From NCBI RefSeq assembly GCF_029227915.1, contig NC_079876.1, positions 24,888,328 through 24,952,327 on the forward strand: a DNA stretch of 64,000 bases. Direction: 5' to 3'. Source of the stretch: Hydractinia symbiolongicarpus (taxonomy: Eukaryota > Cnidaria > Hydrozoa > Anthoathecata > Hydractiniidae). Below are positions 46,417 through 58,098 of the stretch, piece by piece (within the stretch, counting starts at the first letter, position 1; each line of letters opens with the position of its first letter). The position numbers and the translations under genes are program-made. The notes under the pieces are model-generated. The model searched no databases, was not told the DNA's origin, and was given only the letters and a program-made list of their open reading frames with translations.

Positions 46417-47166
46417 ATGTCGTCTTCAGACGTTTCTGATGTTGATTGTCGAGATCAAGTTCTTGATTTCCAGTTTGAAAACTCTCAAATCACGGTCTGA
46501 GAGTGAATGGGTGGATTACGAAACAGACGAAGAAGTGGAAGAAATATCTTCCAATTTCAGAACAAATCTTGCTGTAAGCACGTGGTGTAAGTGTGGAAAT
46601 TGTACATTAAAGCCCACAGAACGTGAACTCGAGTCCTTCGATTCATACGAGTTGAGTGGTACATTGGAAATAATTATTTTCGAACAAGATATCGTTATAA
46701 ATGTAGTCCTGGAAACTAAGTTCGTCAGTTATTGATTGGATAATTATGTACGTATATTTTTAGAATCTGGGTGCATAATATCCTACGTAAATTTCGCACC
46801 TATTATACTGCTAAAAGAAAATCTTTGGACGGCTTTGGTTGGGATGCATGATTGCGAAAGTTCTTATCTACCTCCAAAAGACAATGTCCCTAACAAGTGA
46901 GTTTCTTACTAATTTTATTTTTAGAACCATAGCTACTCTGGCTATATAGGGCTTACAGATACGCAGCTTATCGGCAGTTTACATGGTGGGTTCATGTCCG
47001 TCTTGGTAAGTCGGTAAGAAGAGTTATTCCGTCATGTGTCGTTAATAAGATACAGGACACATTTCCTCCACCTGATAACATCTACACTGGCTTTAAAGAT
47101 GGGAGATTGGTGGACGAAAATGAATTGTCTTGGGGGCGACAATGTCCAGAAGATGGAATACAATAA
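46417..47166 (+). CDS. P2X7-intracellular-domain-like protein, copy 2 (transposon cargo)
   Basis: ATG at 46417 (MSSSDVSDVDCRDQVLDF), then an acidic stretch and a WCKCGNC zinc-ligand motif at about 46585-46605 followed by KPTERE. A middle exon (46764-46896) has LLKENLWTALVGMHDCESSY and a GTGAGT donor. The last exon (46950-47166) has YRYAAYRQFTWWVHVRLGKS, then VRRVIPSCVVNKIQDTFPPP, and ends in GRQCPEDGIQ. These match the zinc-binding cytosolic domain of P2X7 as found in stand-alone cnidarian proteins. The ATG frame stops at TGA 46498-46500 while the acidic/WCKC part is in another frame, and the first-to-middle exon phase does not close. The gene is therefore either lightly damaged or has an unrecognised intron. 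No P2X channel part is present. Confidence 0.6.
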
Positions 47167-47310
47167 ATTATATTAACAATAAATGTACAAAAATAAAGTA
47201 AATGAATAAATAAATAAATATGTTAGGAAAGTCTTGAGTACTTCGTTGAATTTTCTATTATTTCATCTCGTTCAGGTCGTTCTTCGGGGACGTTGTACCT
47301 CCGTTTTCAA

Positions 47311-47783
47311 TCATTTTTGACACGAATTTCTCTATCAACCGCCCGATAGTACGAACTCAGAGCAATTTCTCTGAGAAAATTATAATTCTTTTTTTTCATG
47401 ACCTTTTTAGCAACAAAGCATTTTGAATATCGATGCCATGAAATTTTAAATTTAGGCTTGTAAGTGCCTTTGCGGGATTTTTAACAGCCTATAAAAAAAG
47501 ATGAAATAAGAATGGAAAGTTAGGTATTAAAATATAGATAACAGGGGTAAATATGTGGTGTTATAAAAATTATTAAAGCATTCGTACAGAAAGAGCGTGT
47601 GGCAAATATTTCTAACCATTTTGTTACGTAACTCGCTCGATCTTCGGCATACCGGCAGATTTTCCGTTTTCTAATGGCCGCCAAGCACGCTAGTACAGAT
47701 GGTGAGATGAAAGTTTTCATTGGTAGTTTTTTTACTTTTGTGAATGTTTTGTGGAAATTCTGATGTGAATTCTTTAATACCAT
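47311..47783 (-). CDS. Convergent unknown ORF pair inside the TTAA element
   Basis: ATG at 47783, 30 bp inside the right TIR, opens an 87-codon ORF containing CLAAIRKRKICRYAEDRASY and VTKWLEIFATRSFC. A second open stretch (about 47481-47311) after a TATAG acceptor has YKPKFKISWHRYSKCFVAKK, then YNFLREIALSSYYRAVDREI and a stop. The two are probably exons of one gene, but the donor is unclear. High Lys/Arg content suggests nucleic-acid binding. No family recognised. Confidence 0.35.
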
Positions 47784-48344
47784 ACAGTAAAGACTTATTT
47801 GAAATAAACTTTTAAAAGCATCGTAGGTAACCTTTAAAGTGGCAGTAACCCTTCTTTAGCTGTCCAAATAGCTGAATTATTTATATACTCAGTATTTTAT
47901 TTATACCATTTTTTACTATTTTCTAGAAATATAGGCCTTAATACATAATATAATGATTTTAACTTAACACTAAAATTGCTGAGTCAGCAGAAATTTCTTT
48001 TTAAAAATGTATCAAAAAAAGAAAAAATCGGCTTCTATGAGCTCAAACTTTTTACAATCTCGTTATTTTTCATTAGCTTCTGTTTTTAAATGAACCTCCG
48101 GTTAACTGTGTGCGGATTTTTTTTGTTCATTCTTATTTTTTTAACAATAGCTTTTTTTTTAAAGATTCTTTGTTAGCATCCCCTGCTGTATCGAACGCTG
48201 TTAAGGTAATAGTCCATAATAACTACTATTTATTTTAAAATCTACCAGGAAATATTGCCCTAGAAAATCTCCTGAAATCTTAGTTTGATACTGGAATGGA
48301 AACAAGTTATTCAATTTTTAAAGTCACTTAGAACTGGGTATTAA

Positions 48345-48548
48345 ACCACGTCAGGGTACCCAGGTCTCCTCATAACTCCTAAAATCGCCTTAAATTCAAA
48401 ATCTCTTCAATTTTCCTGCAAATTTTTCTCCTCAACTCTTCTCAATTTTGTTAATAAAAGCTCCTCAAAAGTCACAAAAATCTCCTCAAAAGTCCTCAAA
48501 TCTTCTCAAATTTTGTTTTAAGAAAAGAGTGGGAACCCTGTACGTGGT
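48345..48548. repeat. MITE-like element with CCACGT..CAGGGT termini
   Basis: Left end ACCACGTCAGGGTACCCAG and right end TGGGAACCCTGTACGTGGT are imperfect inverted repeats. The interior is a CT-rich array of CTCCTCAAA / CTTCTCAAA units. Confidence 0.65.
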
Positions 48549-48861
48549 AAAGGGCATTTTTATTAACCACATTAAATTGCATTTTTAAAATACAAGGAAA
48601 AACAAGAAGGGATAGGTCTAAGATACCCAACTTTTATATTTAGATTTAGAAGCGTTTCATAAGTGACCAGCTCGACTATAAAAAATTCAATCCAGCATAT
48701 TTTAAGAAAGCACCCAAAAAACTTTTTCTGTTTAAATTAAATAGTCAAAAGTAAGACTAGCTTGACATTACCTAAATATGCTACTACATCCTGTCTTCTC
48801 TTTGCTTTGATTAACATCATTTTAATAGATTTAATAACTAAATAAAACTAAAAAGAGTGAC

Positions 48862-51800
48862 ATGGCAGAAGAAATTGACCTGTTGATTTTACAGCGAGTG
48901 GATAAATATGAATCGGTTAATACCTTTGAACTGGCAAGTGAGCATGACAAAGACCATCAAATTTTTGTAGGAGCAGTAAAAAGATTGCAGTCACTGGGAG
49001 AAGTAAGCTTTGTTGTTAATTATGAAATTCTAACTATATTATATACATTTTGTTTTTCAATGGCCATTTATTTTTAAAGTTAAAAATATATATGTAACCA
49101 CTTTTAATATGTGTGATTTTTTTTAGATAATCTGTGCAACGCTACAGCAATCTGAAAAATGGATTCTAACATCAGAAGGTCTTGACATGGCCAACAATGG
49201 CAGTTACGAGGCCGTTGTTTTTAATAACATTCCTGAGGATGGTTTACTTCAGGCAGATTTACAGGTTTAGTCTGTTTTTTTGTTTGTTTTTTTTTTGGAT
49301 TAGCAGGTTACATATATATTTGTGTTTTGAGATTTTGTCCATTGTCAAGTAATGTTATTAAGCTTATACCTTCTGTGTTAAAACAAGTGGGCTTTGCCTA
49401 TGACTTATTTTTTTTTTAAATTTTCAATCGGCTCATAAATAATTTTTGAGTTTTTTTATATGAAATAAACTTGTTTTTTGCAAGAGGTAAGCATTATGAA
49501 TTTCATTAATGATGGCAGTTTTTGCTTCATAAAATTCTTTTTATTTTTTAAAACAATGTTTTATCACTTGTGTATAATGTTTTCTGAAGAAAAAAAATTA
49601 AGCACAAAGATATGTGCATTTCTGTATAACGCTACCTATTCTATCATTATAATTATATAAACCAGCACACAATGGCACAGAGTGCTAACCTGTGAAATAT
49701 AAGAAGAGATTTTAATAGCTGATTTTGTGCATTTTTAGTGCTAACTACAAAAACACAATCTAAAGCTGTAGGCCTGTGTGGATACCTCAAATCTGTAGAT
49801 AATGATTATAATTATATAAAATTAATTTTTTCAATTATTGTAATGCATTTTTTAGAAGTTACCACTTGGAAAGAATGTTAAAATTGGTTTTAGCAAAGCA
49901 ATGTCTGCAGGATGGTTGTCAATTGATAAAACAGCAGAGGGTGGTCCTAGAATCCATAAAAAAGTACGTTAGATAGTCACATGTTCCAAGACTATCCACA
50001 TGACACAGTTTCATATCTTTAATTGTAGAGAAAGATTTTTTTGAGATTATTGAGTGTAATGAGTGTTATTCTGCTGTTTCATTATTGAGTTTGCTTTCCC
50101 ACACAGGTGAAAATTAACATAGTCTACACATTCTGTATTTGGGCCTTTATAAAATCTATTTTCGGATTGATTTAGTGCTGAAAACATTTGTTAGTTTTTT
50201 GTGTTTTTTATAGGTAGAAAAAATAGAAGACTGTGTACAGACGTCTTTGAAATCCATAAAAGATGGTGAAAGTATAGATGAATCAAACTTAGCAGATCTG
50301 AAGAAAAGAAAACTAATTGCTAAAGAGTAAGCTATTATTACGTATACAAGATCACTGCTAAATATTTATAACTGAATACAAGCACCTAAGTCTAAAACAT
50401 TAACTGAGTTACATAATATACTGTGCTTATATTAAGGCTGCCATGTGACGAATGTAATTCACTAGGGTGAATCAATCATGACTTCGAACAAAAAGAGCAT
50501 AATGATCTCTGGAAGAGTTGTACAAGACTTTATTTATAAATGAAACCGTATCACACAAAATTATAACAAGAATGGTATATAGTTAAAATAAACAAACTAT
50601 AAGTAAATAAATAAATTAATCTACGGTTATATTAATTTCAGTTTCTCATTATTTAAAGCCATGTTATATTTTCTTGTATCCTTCGCAGGGTGAAAAATTA
50701 AATGAGACAGGTTGACTTGAATGCAATGAAAAATCTGCTGTATCAAATCAGTTGAAACTACATATGCCAAGCCAACTCATTTAGGGCAGCTCACTTACTT
50801 TGCCCACGCACTACAATGGATTGAATTGCTTAATGTCTACTTAGATTAACCTCAAAATATGAGCATGCAACAAAGTTCATAAAAACTTTTAAAAACAAAA
50901 CAACCTCACATGCATTACAAACTTTGTTGAAAATGCTTTGAAGTGATGTTAGTAAAGTATTTTATCCTATTTCTCAGCTTGAATAGAGTTAACTTTATCA
51001 CAGTGCATTCAAATTTGTGTTAATTTACTTAATTTACTCAAACATAAACTGGAAGTTTATCTTCCACATGCGTTGTGTCAGCTTATTCTTGTGTTTTTTC
51101 ACAGTAAATATATAAAAATGACCACAATACATATACCTTTCTCCTTTTTAGAATTTTAAAAAGTTATCTTGTTACAAAAGGAAAGGAATTCACATTAACT
51201 ATAGAAAAGCCTGAAACTGATCTTACAACCGAAATGCTGATAAGGTATGGACACTTGCCTATTTTTAAGCGTTCTTTATCTGAATTAGAGCCAGTGGTTT
51301 TGATGTGAATAAGAAGTGGATTTGTCAAAAAAAGATGAAAATGTGAATGCTTTATAAAAGGACCTCGCTTTTTTGTCTTGGTCTAGTTTGATTGTTTTTT
51401 AGTGTTTCTTGTTTGTTTGTTTGGTTTTACCGTAACAGTGATTTTATATTTGTCACTAAAGTTAAGTAATTTGAAAAAATATGGAGTAAATCATGCACCT
51501 TTACTGCTATAAAATCGTTTGAAAACATTGGTTTTAGTCTGTGGTGTCAAATAACGAGATATTTTTTATCTTGCATTGAAAATTGTTTCTATTAAGCCAA
51601 ATGTCCTACTGTTTATACGTTATTTGTCAGTTTTTACAATTCCTTACAAAACACTAAACATCTCGTTGTCTTTACATGCAACATCAAAACCACCCAGAGT
51701 TGTATGTATTTAGATGCTTTAAAAAACATAGTTGTTTATTAACATCTATGCATCCCTTTACTTGCATACACTGTATCCAGATATACTCTAGATGTTGAAC

Positions 51801-54800
51801 GAAAACCCCTTTTCCTAAAAACTTGTATTACTGTGCACTCATTTTAAAAGAAGGTTTAATGTTTGCTTGCTAATAATTTCTAGTGGTTCATGGAAAACTA
51901 AAAAATTCAAAGATTATAACTTCGATGCACTGGGTATTCCTCCGGTGTGTGGACATCTTCATCCTTTAATGAAAGTGCGGACGGAATTTAGACAAATCTT
52001 CTTGGAGATGGGGTAGGTAACTTTTTTCGTACTTCAAAAAGAGGTATACTTCTACTGCGTTTTATTTATGTTGCAAAAATACTTAGTATATATTTGATTT
52101 TTTACTTTCGTACTGTGTTGTTCCAAGATAGCTTGCACACACAATGCAAAAATACACTAGGTTGAGTTTATCCAGCCAACTGATCACAAACAGGCTGAAT
52201 ATGACCATTTTTTTTCTTTATTCTTTTTGTTAGATTCACCGAAATGCCAACTAATAATTTCGTAGAAAGTTCATTCTGGAATTTTGATGCTTTGTTTCAG
52301 CCGCAACAGCACCCTGCACGAGATGCTCATGATACCTTCTTTTTATCAGGTATGTCTTACAAAAGAACAAAACAAAATGCTTCAATGACCCTAAATTGGA
52401 AATTTGACAGTTATTAGATAACCCATCAGTTTTTATTCAATAAAGTTGGTAGAGGTTGGTGGAAAATTAAAGTTGTATGGGAGTAAAAAAATTGAGAGAA
52501 AAAACAAGAAATGGTGGCGATAATTCCAAATGCTTTAATCTGTACCAACACACTGACGCTACGAAAAACATCAAAAATGTTAGAACAGATGCGCAAAAAT
52601 TAATCATGTGTAAATATAAATGTATAAAACATTAAAGGCATGTGTTATTGTGCTGTTTCATCATGTCTTAGTTATCCTCACTTGTTTATAAATTTCCTAG
52701 TGTGAAGGCAAGCTTTATATAGATTGACCAGGCAGATGTTTTTGTATTGTTTTTGTAGAACCTCAATTTGCAAAGTTAGACGAGGTACCTAAAGACTACC
52801 TTGAAAGAGTTAGAACCACCCACCAAGAGGGAGGATACGGATCACAAGGGTATAATGTTTATTTAAACGGTTGATGGCAGAGTTATGGCAGGATGTCTTC
52901 TGTATCTTATTCGGAAACTGATATAAGATAGAGACCTGTTAGCGTAGCACTTGTATTAGTGTGGGAAAATGGTCACAAAAATGTTTTCTAGAAATGTCAG
53001 TCAGTCAAATTTATTGTTTGTTTTTTTGAAATTTTTTAATACTTTTTATATACTACTTTTTGAAACCTTCAACAATCAGTGGTTGCAGAATAATGAAAAC
53101 AGATGCAGAAAATGTGTATGCACTAAACTAGCTATCAATCTTTTGCTTCCATGTAACATAGGACTCAAAAATCATACCCCTTTTTGGGAAGCATATGGAA
53201 CCGGTTTGAGCGTTTTTTTCTTGTACACCATTTCCTCATTTTACTTGCAGCGAGTTTTTTTTGTTGGTATTTTTAGGTACCAGTATAAATGGGACATCAT
53301 GGAAAGTAAAAAGAACATCCTGCGGACACATACTACTGCTGTGAGCTCAAGAATGTTGTACAAGTTGGCACAACAGGTATTATAGCTTGCTATGCTGTTT
53401 GTTGTTTTTAGAATGATCTTACGTCGAACTATGTAGACTTTTGCAATCCACCTCCTCCTAAAAATGTACAATATTGCCACTTACTGTAGAGAGATTGCAC
53501 AGCAAATATTTATAAATTTGTGACCGGCGACCTGAAAAGCCTTGAATACTGGTTGTTTTTTTTATTATTATTATTTTAGAGAATTCTTTAATTAAGAGGT
53601 GTTTTTACAGTTTTGTATCAAATGCAGATCTATTTTGTTGTTCCTTTCGAACCTATTAATGTTTTGTTTTCATTTATTCTTCTCACTTTTTTTGGTTTGG
53701 TTCAGTTTAAAATTACAAACTCCTATATTTCTAATATGAAGTTAAGAGGGTCCATAATTTCAGGGCATTTTGTATTGGAAGTTTGATGGACAATCTAACG
53801 TTATTTTAGCCGAACTGTCCCTGTTTTTTGTTTTTCAGTCTAACAATGTGTTTCTAATTGTGTTTTTCGGTATCAGCAATGATTACGCCGCTACGATTAA
53901 ATTTTCAAAAGACTCGTAACCCATGAATTGTTAAAAATAATTGGTATTGTTTGAGGACAACCCTGTTTTCCCACTGCTGTGTGGTTAACGCGTAAGAAAC
54001 TTTGATTTTTTTCAGCAACCCTTCAGACCTGCCAAATACTTTTCGATTGATCGTGTATTTCGAAACGAGTCATTGGATGCTACTCACTTAGCAGAATTCC
54101 ACCAAATCGAAGGCTTGGTTGCTGATAAAGATTTGAGTTTGGGTCATCTCATCGGACTCTTGTATGAATTTTTTAAAAAGTTAGGTGTGTTGTTTATTTT
54201 CTGTTCTGGTAAATACACCTCGATGCTGTAAAAAGAATTACTATTAAAAGAAGGGTTTTATTTGGATTCAGCGGCTAAGCGAAAGTTTAGGTCTAGAAGT
54301 AGAATTTGTTTTTTCTGTGTCATTAAATCTTGGAATGTTCTTTAGGAATTGAAAAGTTACGATTTAAGCCGGCATATAATCCATACACTGAGCCAAGTAT
54401 GGAGATCTTCAGTTACCATGAAGGTGAGAATGAAAATTTTAAATACAAATTTAAGATCGTGTTCGCCATTCCGAGTCAGCAAAATGTTGACTTTTTGTTA
54501 TTTTTCAGCATGAAATATCTTCTTATCCACAAACCCTAAAATAGAAAGTCGTTCCATTTTTCTAATCAACTTCCAATCCTGTCTTACATAGTTGCATTTT
54601 TGTTACAAAGTTCAGCACAAAAAGCCTAACATGAGCATAAAAATGTCAGATTTAGGTTTTTTGGCGTTTAACGGACTACAAACTGTGCTCATGCAGATTT
54701 TTTATATAACACTGTTTTTCATTCCCTCGTCAAGTTCTACCAAAACTTTATTTGCGCATAGGGGCACATGAATTATTGAAATTGTTTGCCCATGATATCC

Positions 54801-56389
54801 TCTTCAGTTTCTATTGGTACTGCTATCAACGAGGCTCCCGAAAGGGGGTCCCTAGTGCATTTAAAGCTCCCATTTGAGCTACGAAAGTCGTGCAAGCACA
54901 GCAATTGCTTAACTAGACAACCGCCTAAGATATCAATCCTATTCTCACGCTAAGCAGAAAGGAGAAATTCACACTATTATAGCTTTGGCATGACTCGGCC
55001 GGGGCTTGAACCCAAGACCTCCCGCACTGGAAGAGAACGCTTTACCATAAGGCTTCTAGTCGTTTTTGATATAAAATGGTCTGCAAATACCACTCCGTCA
55101 CTTTGTTAGTCTAAAGACCTCATAAATTTATAACGCCTATGTATAATGAGACCTAAAAACTACTTGACTTCATTTTGCTTTGAGTATTTGTTTCTTAGCG
55201 TTTATTTCTGCGAAATTAAATGTGCGCGAGAGATCAGTCTAAATAAATTGATTCAATGTATCAATTCAGATTAAATCTTGTCTGGAAAGGTCCTGTCTTA
55301 CTTCTACACCCTTACTTCAAAGTCATTTTTTCCAAGGATTTCAGGAACCCTAACACATTTTCTAAAACACTCTCACTGTTATAATCCGCTAATCCGATTG
55401 GGAATTCGGCTGTATACTTTAGTGCGATTCTCAATTCCTTCGTCTGTGTTTTAGGTTTAAAGAAATGGGTTGAAATTGGAAACTCGGGTGTGTTCCGACC
55501 AGAAATGTTGTTACCCATGGGTTTACCAAGAAACGTATCAGTGATCGCTTGGGGATTATCTCTAGAAAGGTAAACTTTAAATTTTGTTAGTTTATTAGTT
55601 TATATCTTAGTTTCTGTTTGGTGTAATCAGTTTGTCTGTTTTACACACATGGCTGTCTGTTTTAATCCAGAGAAAGGGGGTGTTGGCTTTAGGAAGGGAT
55701 ATTGGCTTTAGGGTGAGCTGTCGACTTTAAATAGGACTGTCCTCTTTAAGTAAGGTTATGCATTTTATAGAAGGCTTTCTTCTTTAGAGTCCGCTCTAGA
55801 GAGACCATTCAGTTTTGGAGAGAGCTACTTATGAAACTGTGCTTTTAAAATAGGGTTTAAAGCATAAAACTAAAGTATAATAAACACACGTTTATTCAAA
55901 CTGGTAACGTTGTACAGTTTATTACTAACTGAGAATTCTATGTACTGCTTTATGACTAAAGTTTAAAACTTTGATTGCGTAACACTATAAGTCCTCGGCG
56001 CTTCACGACCATGTGCCATAACTGCACAAAATCAAACGGCGGCTGTTTAAGCACATTAATTAATTATTAATTAAAATTGCGATATTACATTGTGCAGTAC
56101 AGTCCTTTTCAGCGCGGGCGAAAGCGCTTCTAAATGTAGCAATTTCGAGCCCTTTGATGCGTGGGACTTAAGCTTGCATACTAAAAGATTAAGAATTTCG
56201 CTTGGTTGGAGAATTATATGGGTGCTTGGTTATTTCGTACATTTCTTTGTTTTGACAAATTTTTATTTATTTTTTTATAGACCCACAATGATAAAATACG
56301 GCATTCAAAATATTCGGGATTTAATTGGACATAAAATCAATTTGGAGATGGTTTACAAGAATCCAATCTGTCAATTAGATAAAGATTAA
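48862..56389 (+). CDS. FARSA: Cytosolic phenylalanine-tRNA ligase alpha subunit, complete, 13 exons
   Basis: Class II aminoacyl-tRNA synthetase catalytic subunit that charges tRNA-Phe as an alpha2-beta2 enzyme with FARSB in the cytoplasm. Exons: 48862-49002, 49127-49264, 49856-49963, 50214-50326, 51152-51244, 51884-52012, 52234-52349, 52759-52849, 53277-53376, 54016-54184, 54346-54423, 55455-55569, 56281-56389. All junctions are GT-AG and phases close to give 499 aa (human about 508). The N-terminal winged-helix part ([20 protein letters not shown]) is followed by the catalytic core: [20 protein letters not shown] (motif 1 region), [29 protein letters not shown], motif 2 [20 protein letters not shown] followed by HQIEG, and motif 3 GLSLERP. 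The protein ends QLDKD. The exon 2 donor (GTTTAG) is weak but phase supports it. A SINE lies in intron 11. Confidence 0.95.
54800..55063 (-). mobile_element. tRNA-derived SINE in FARSA intron 11
   Basis: On the minus strand a tRNA-like head (55062-54985) shows TTATGGTAAAGCGTTCTC and a B box GGGTTCAAGCCCC. A body follows, containing reverse-strand AGCAATTGCTGTGCTTGCAC. The 3' boundary is approximate. Confidence 0.55.
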
Positions 56390-58098
56390 ATGTAGGTTAT
56401 TTATATAGGGAATACATTGGTATTTAGAATTTAGAATTTGGTATTCTGTTTCTCCTTTCAGCAGCGGCAATTTGCGATAATTGAAATTCTTATACAGCGT
56501 AATAACATTGCTCTCCACTTATGTTTTTGATTCCCATTAAACTGATGAATTCACTGGTTTTGGGGGAATTTTTTGTCTTTGTAAATCTTTCTTTTTTGGC
56601 GACTTATGAATCCCTTTTTAAAAAAAAAAAGTCTGGAAATTGTTCTTAAGAGATGAGTAGTCATCTTAGGTGATACCATCACTCCTAGATTATATATCGC
56701 TTCGTCCTAAACAACTTTGCCGAGACCGAAGGTTCTTCATTTGATGTCAATTTTCAACATAAGGGCGTTTTAACGATGACCTTGTTTTTAGGAAGAAATT
56801 TATGTGATGGCCACTACTACGTGAAATAACTTCTGCGAAGTTGTTAAAAAAAAAATTAATATTTTTTTTAAAAATTCATTTTTTAGTTCAAGTTTGTTTT
56901 TTTAGTTGTCGGGCCATGGAAAGCGTCTACTTCATTTTTTAATTAAAAAACGTCAGAAGTTTTCTGAAATACTTTGGGAAAACTCCTGGAATTTATTATT
57001 TGAAAATGAGTTGCCACCCTGATATTATGACTTAGGGCTAACATGAGTCTTACTTATCTCATACACTGCGCCAATTTTTATTCCCTTCACCAACTTGTAA
57101 TCTCTTCCCCAACTTGTAATCGCATCCCCAACTTGTAATCGCATCCCCAGCTTGTAATCGCATCCTCAGCTTTTAATCGCTTCCCTCACGTAATCCCTAA
57201 AGCTTCAACCATTTGTAATACGTCTGGCCTAATGTGTTACACCTTTTTGTATTTTTTGCCAGTTTTGCTAATGTGTCAACAAACAAGACAAAACGTTGTT
57301 ATAGCTACAAAAAACAAAATCTTTTGCTTTCAAATTGGAAAATGTGATTTGTTATATCTTACTCGTCAACCCGTCCCCAGAGCCTGGAACTAGGGGTATA
57401 GGCTGTGACCAAATTTTAGACCCAAAGTCTGTGTGTTCAGTCATTTCTTTCTTTGTTTTTAAAACGCTGTGTAAAAGTAACACAAACATGCCACAGAAGT
57501 TGAAATTTTATTCTTTCAAAAAGCATTTTTTACATGGTGTGCAATATCTTACCCCAAACGATCTAGAACCCTCAGTGAGAAATGTAAAGACAAGGGAACA
57601 AAGTTATTTTTAAGCCGTTTTCTTTTTTTGTGTGCTTAAGATCGGTCTCCATTACATTACCATTCTCTGCAACATTTGTTGTGCAACTTCTCCTGCATTG
57701 CTTTGTTGTACGACATGTGTTTCCAATAAAGTCGTAACGGCGACTATTGCTCAACACTTTTTTTGTTAATGGAAACCGACCTTTAGCTATAAAGCTGATC
57801 ACGCTTTTTTTAAATTTCTTCTGGGAATAATAATAGTTAAAATGGATCAGTTTTTTTAGAAAATATTATAGTATTTTATTATTAGGACATATTTTGTCAA
57901 CATCAACCCAAAACATGTTGTTTATTTTAACTAAATCAATAAGTCAATAACAAATGGCATAAGGAGGGCAAAAATGTGCAAGTTTAACCTTTGTCTCCAG
58001 GGTTTCTCGCCAACACAATCTCCACGATAAGACAAGGGAGACAGGAGACGAAGCTGGTGCCAGTGTCATTTACATTACTGCATATTTTCTTCTCAACT
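56390..58098. other. Intergenic between convergent FARSA and receptor kinase
   Basis: Holds both 3' UTRs, a 20-bp tandem repeat (57085-57186) and a degenerate CTCCAGGGTTT repeat copy (57987-58060). The 92-codon ORF at 57335-57613 has no domain. Confidence 0.4.
57085..57186. repeat. Tandem repeat, 20-bp unit, ~5 copies
   Basis: Units of CCCCAACTTGTAATCGCAT and close variants, the last ones degraded. Confidence 0.9.

Larger units (their letters stand above)
46107..47837. mobile_element. DNA transposon-like element with 21-bp TIRs and TTAA target duplication
   Basis: Left terminus AGGTTACCTACGATACTTTT A (46111-46131). The right terminus (47813-47833) is its reverse complement with one mismatch. 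TTAA directly flanks both ends (46107-46110 and 47834-47837). The 1723-bp interior holds a plus-strand P2X7-ICD-like gene (46417-47166) and a convergent minus-strand ORF pair (47783-47311). TTAA duplications are made by piggyBac and Kolobok families. No recognisable transposase is present, so it is non-autonomous or the convergent ORF is an unrecognised remnant. The TIR/TTAA geometry is seen directly; superfamily placement is inference. Confidence 0.8.

Noticed and set aside
46417-47166. P2X purinoceptor ion channel
   Set aside because: Only the cytosolic zinc-binding type domain is present; no transmembrane segments or extracellular Cys-rich channel domain.
52969-53385. 138-codon plus-strand ORF
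   Set aside because: It reads through a FARSA intron into exon 9 in a different frame from the real exon.
54985-55062. tRNA gene on the minus strand
   Set aside because: Same reasoning: SINE head with a B box, followed by a SINE body in an intron.
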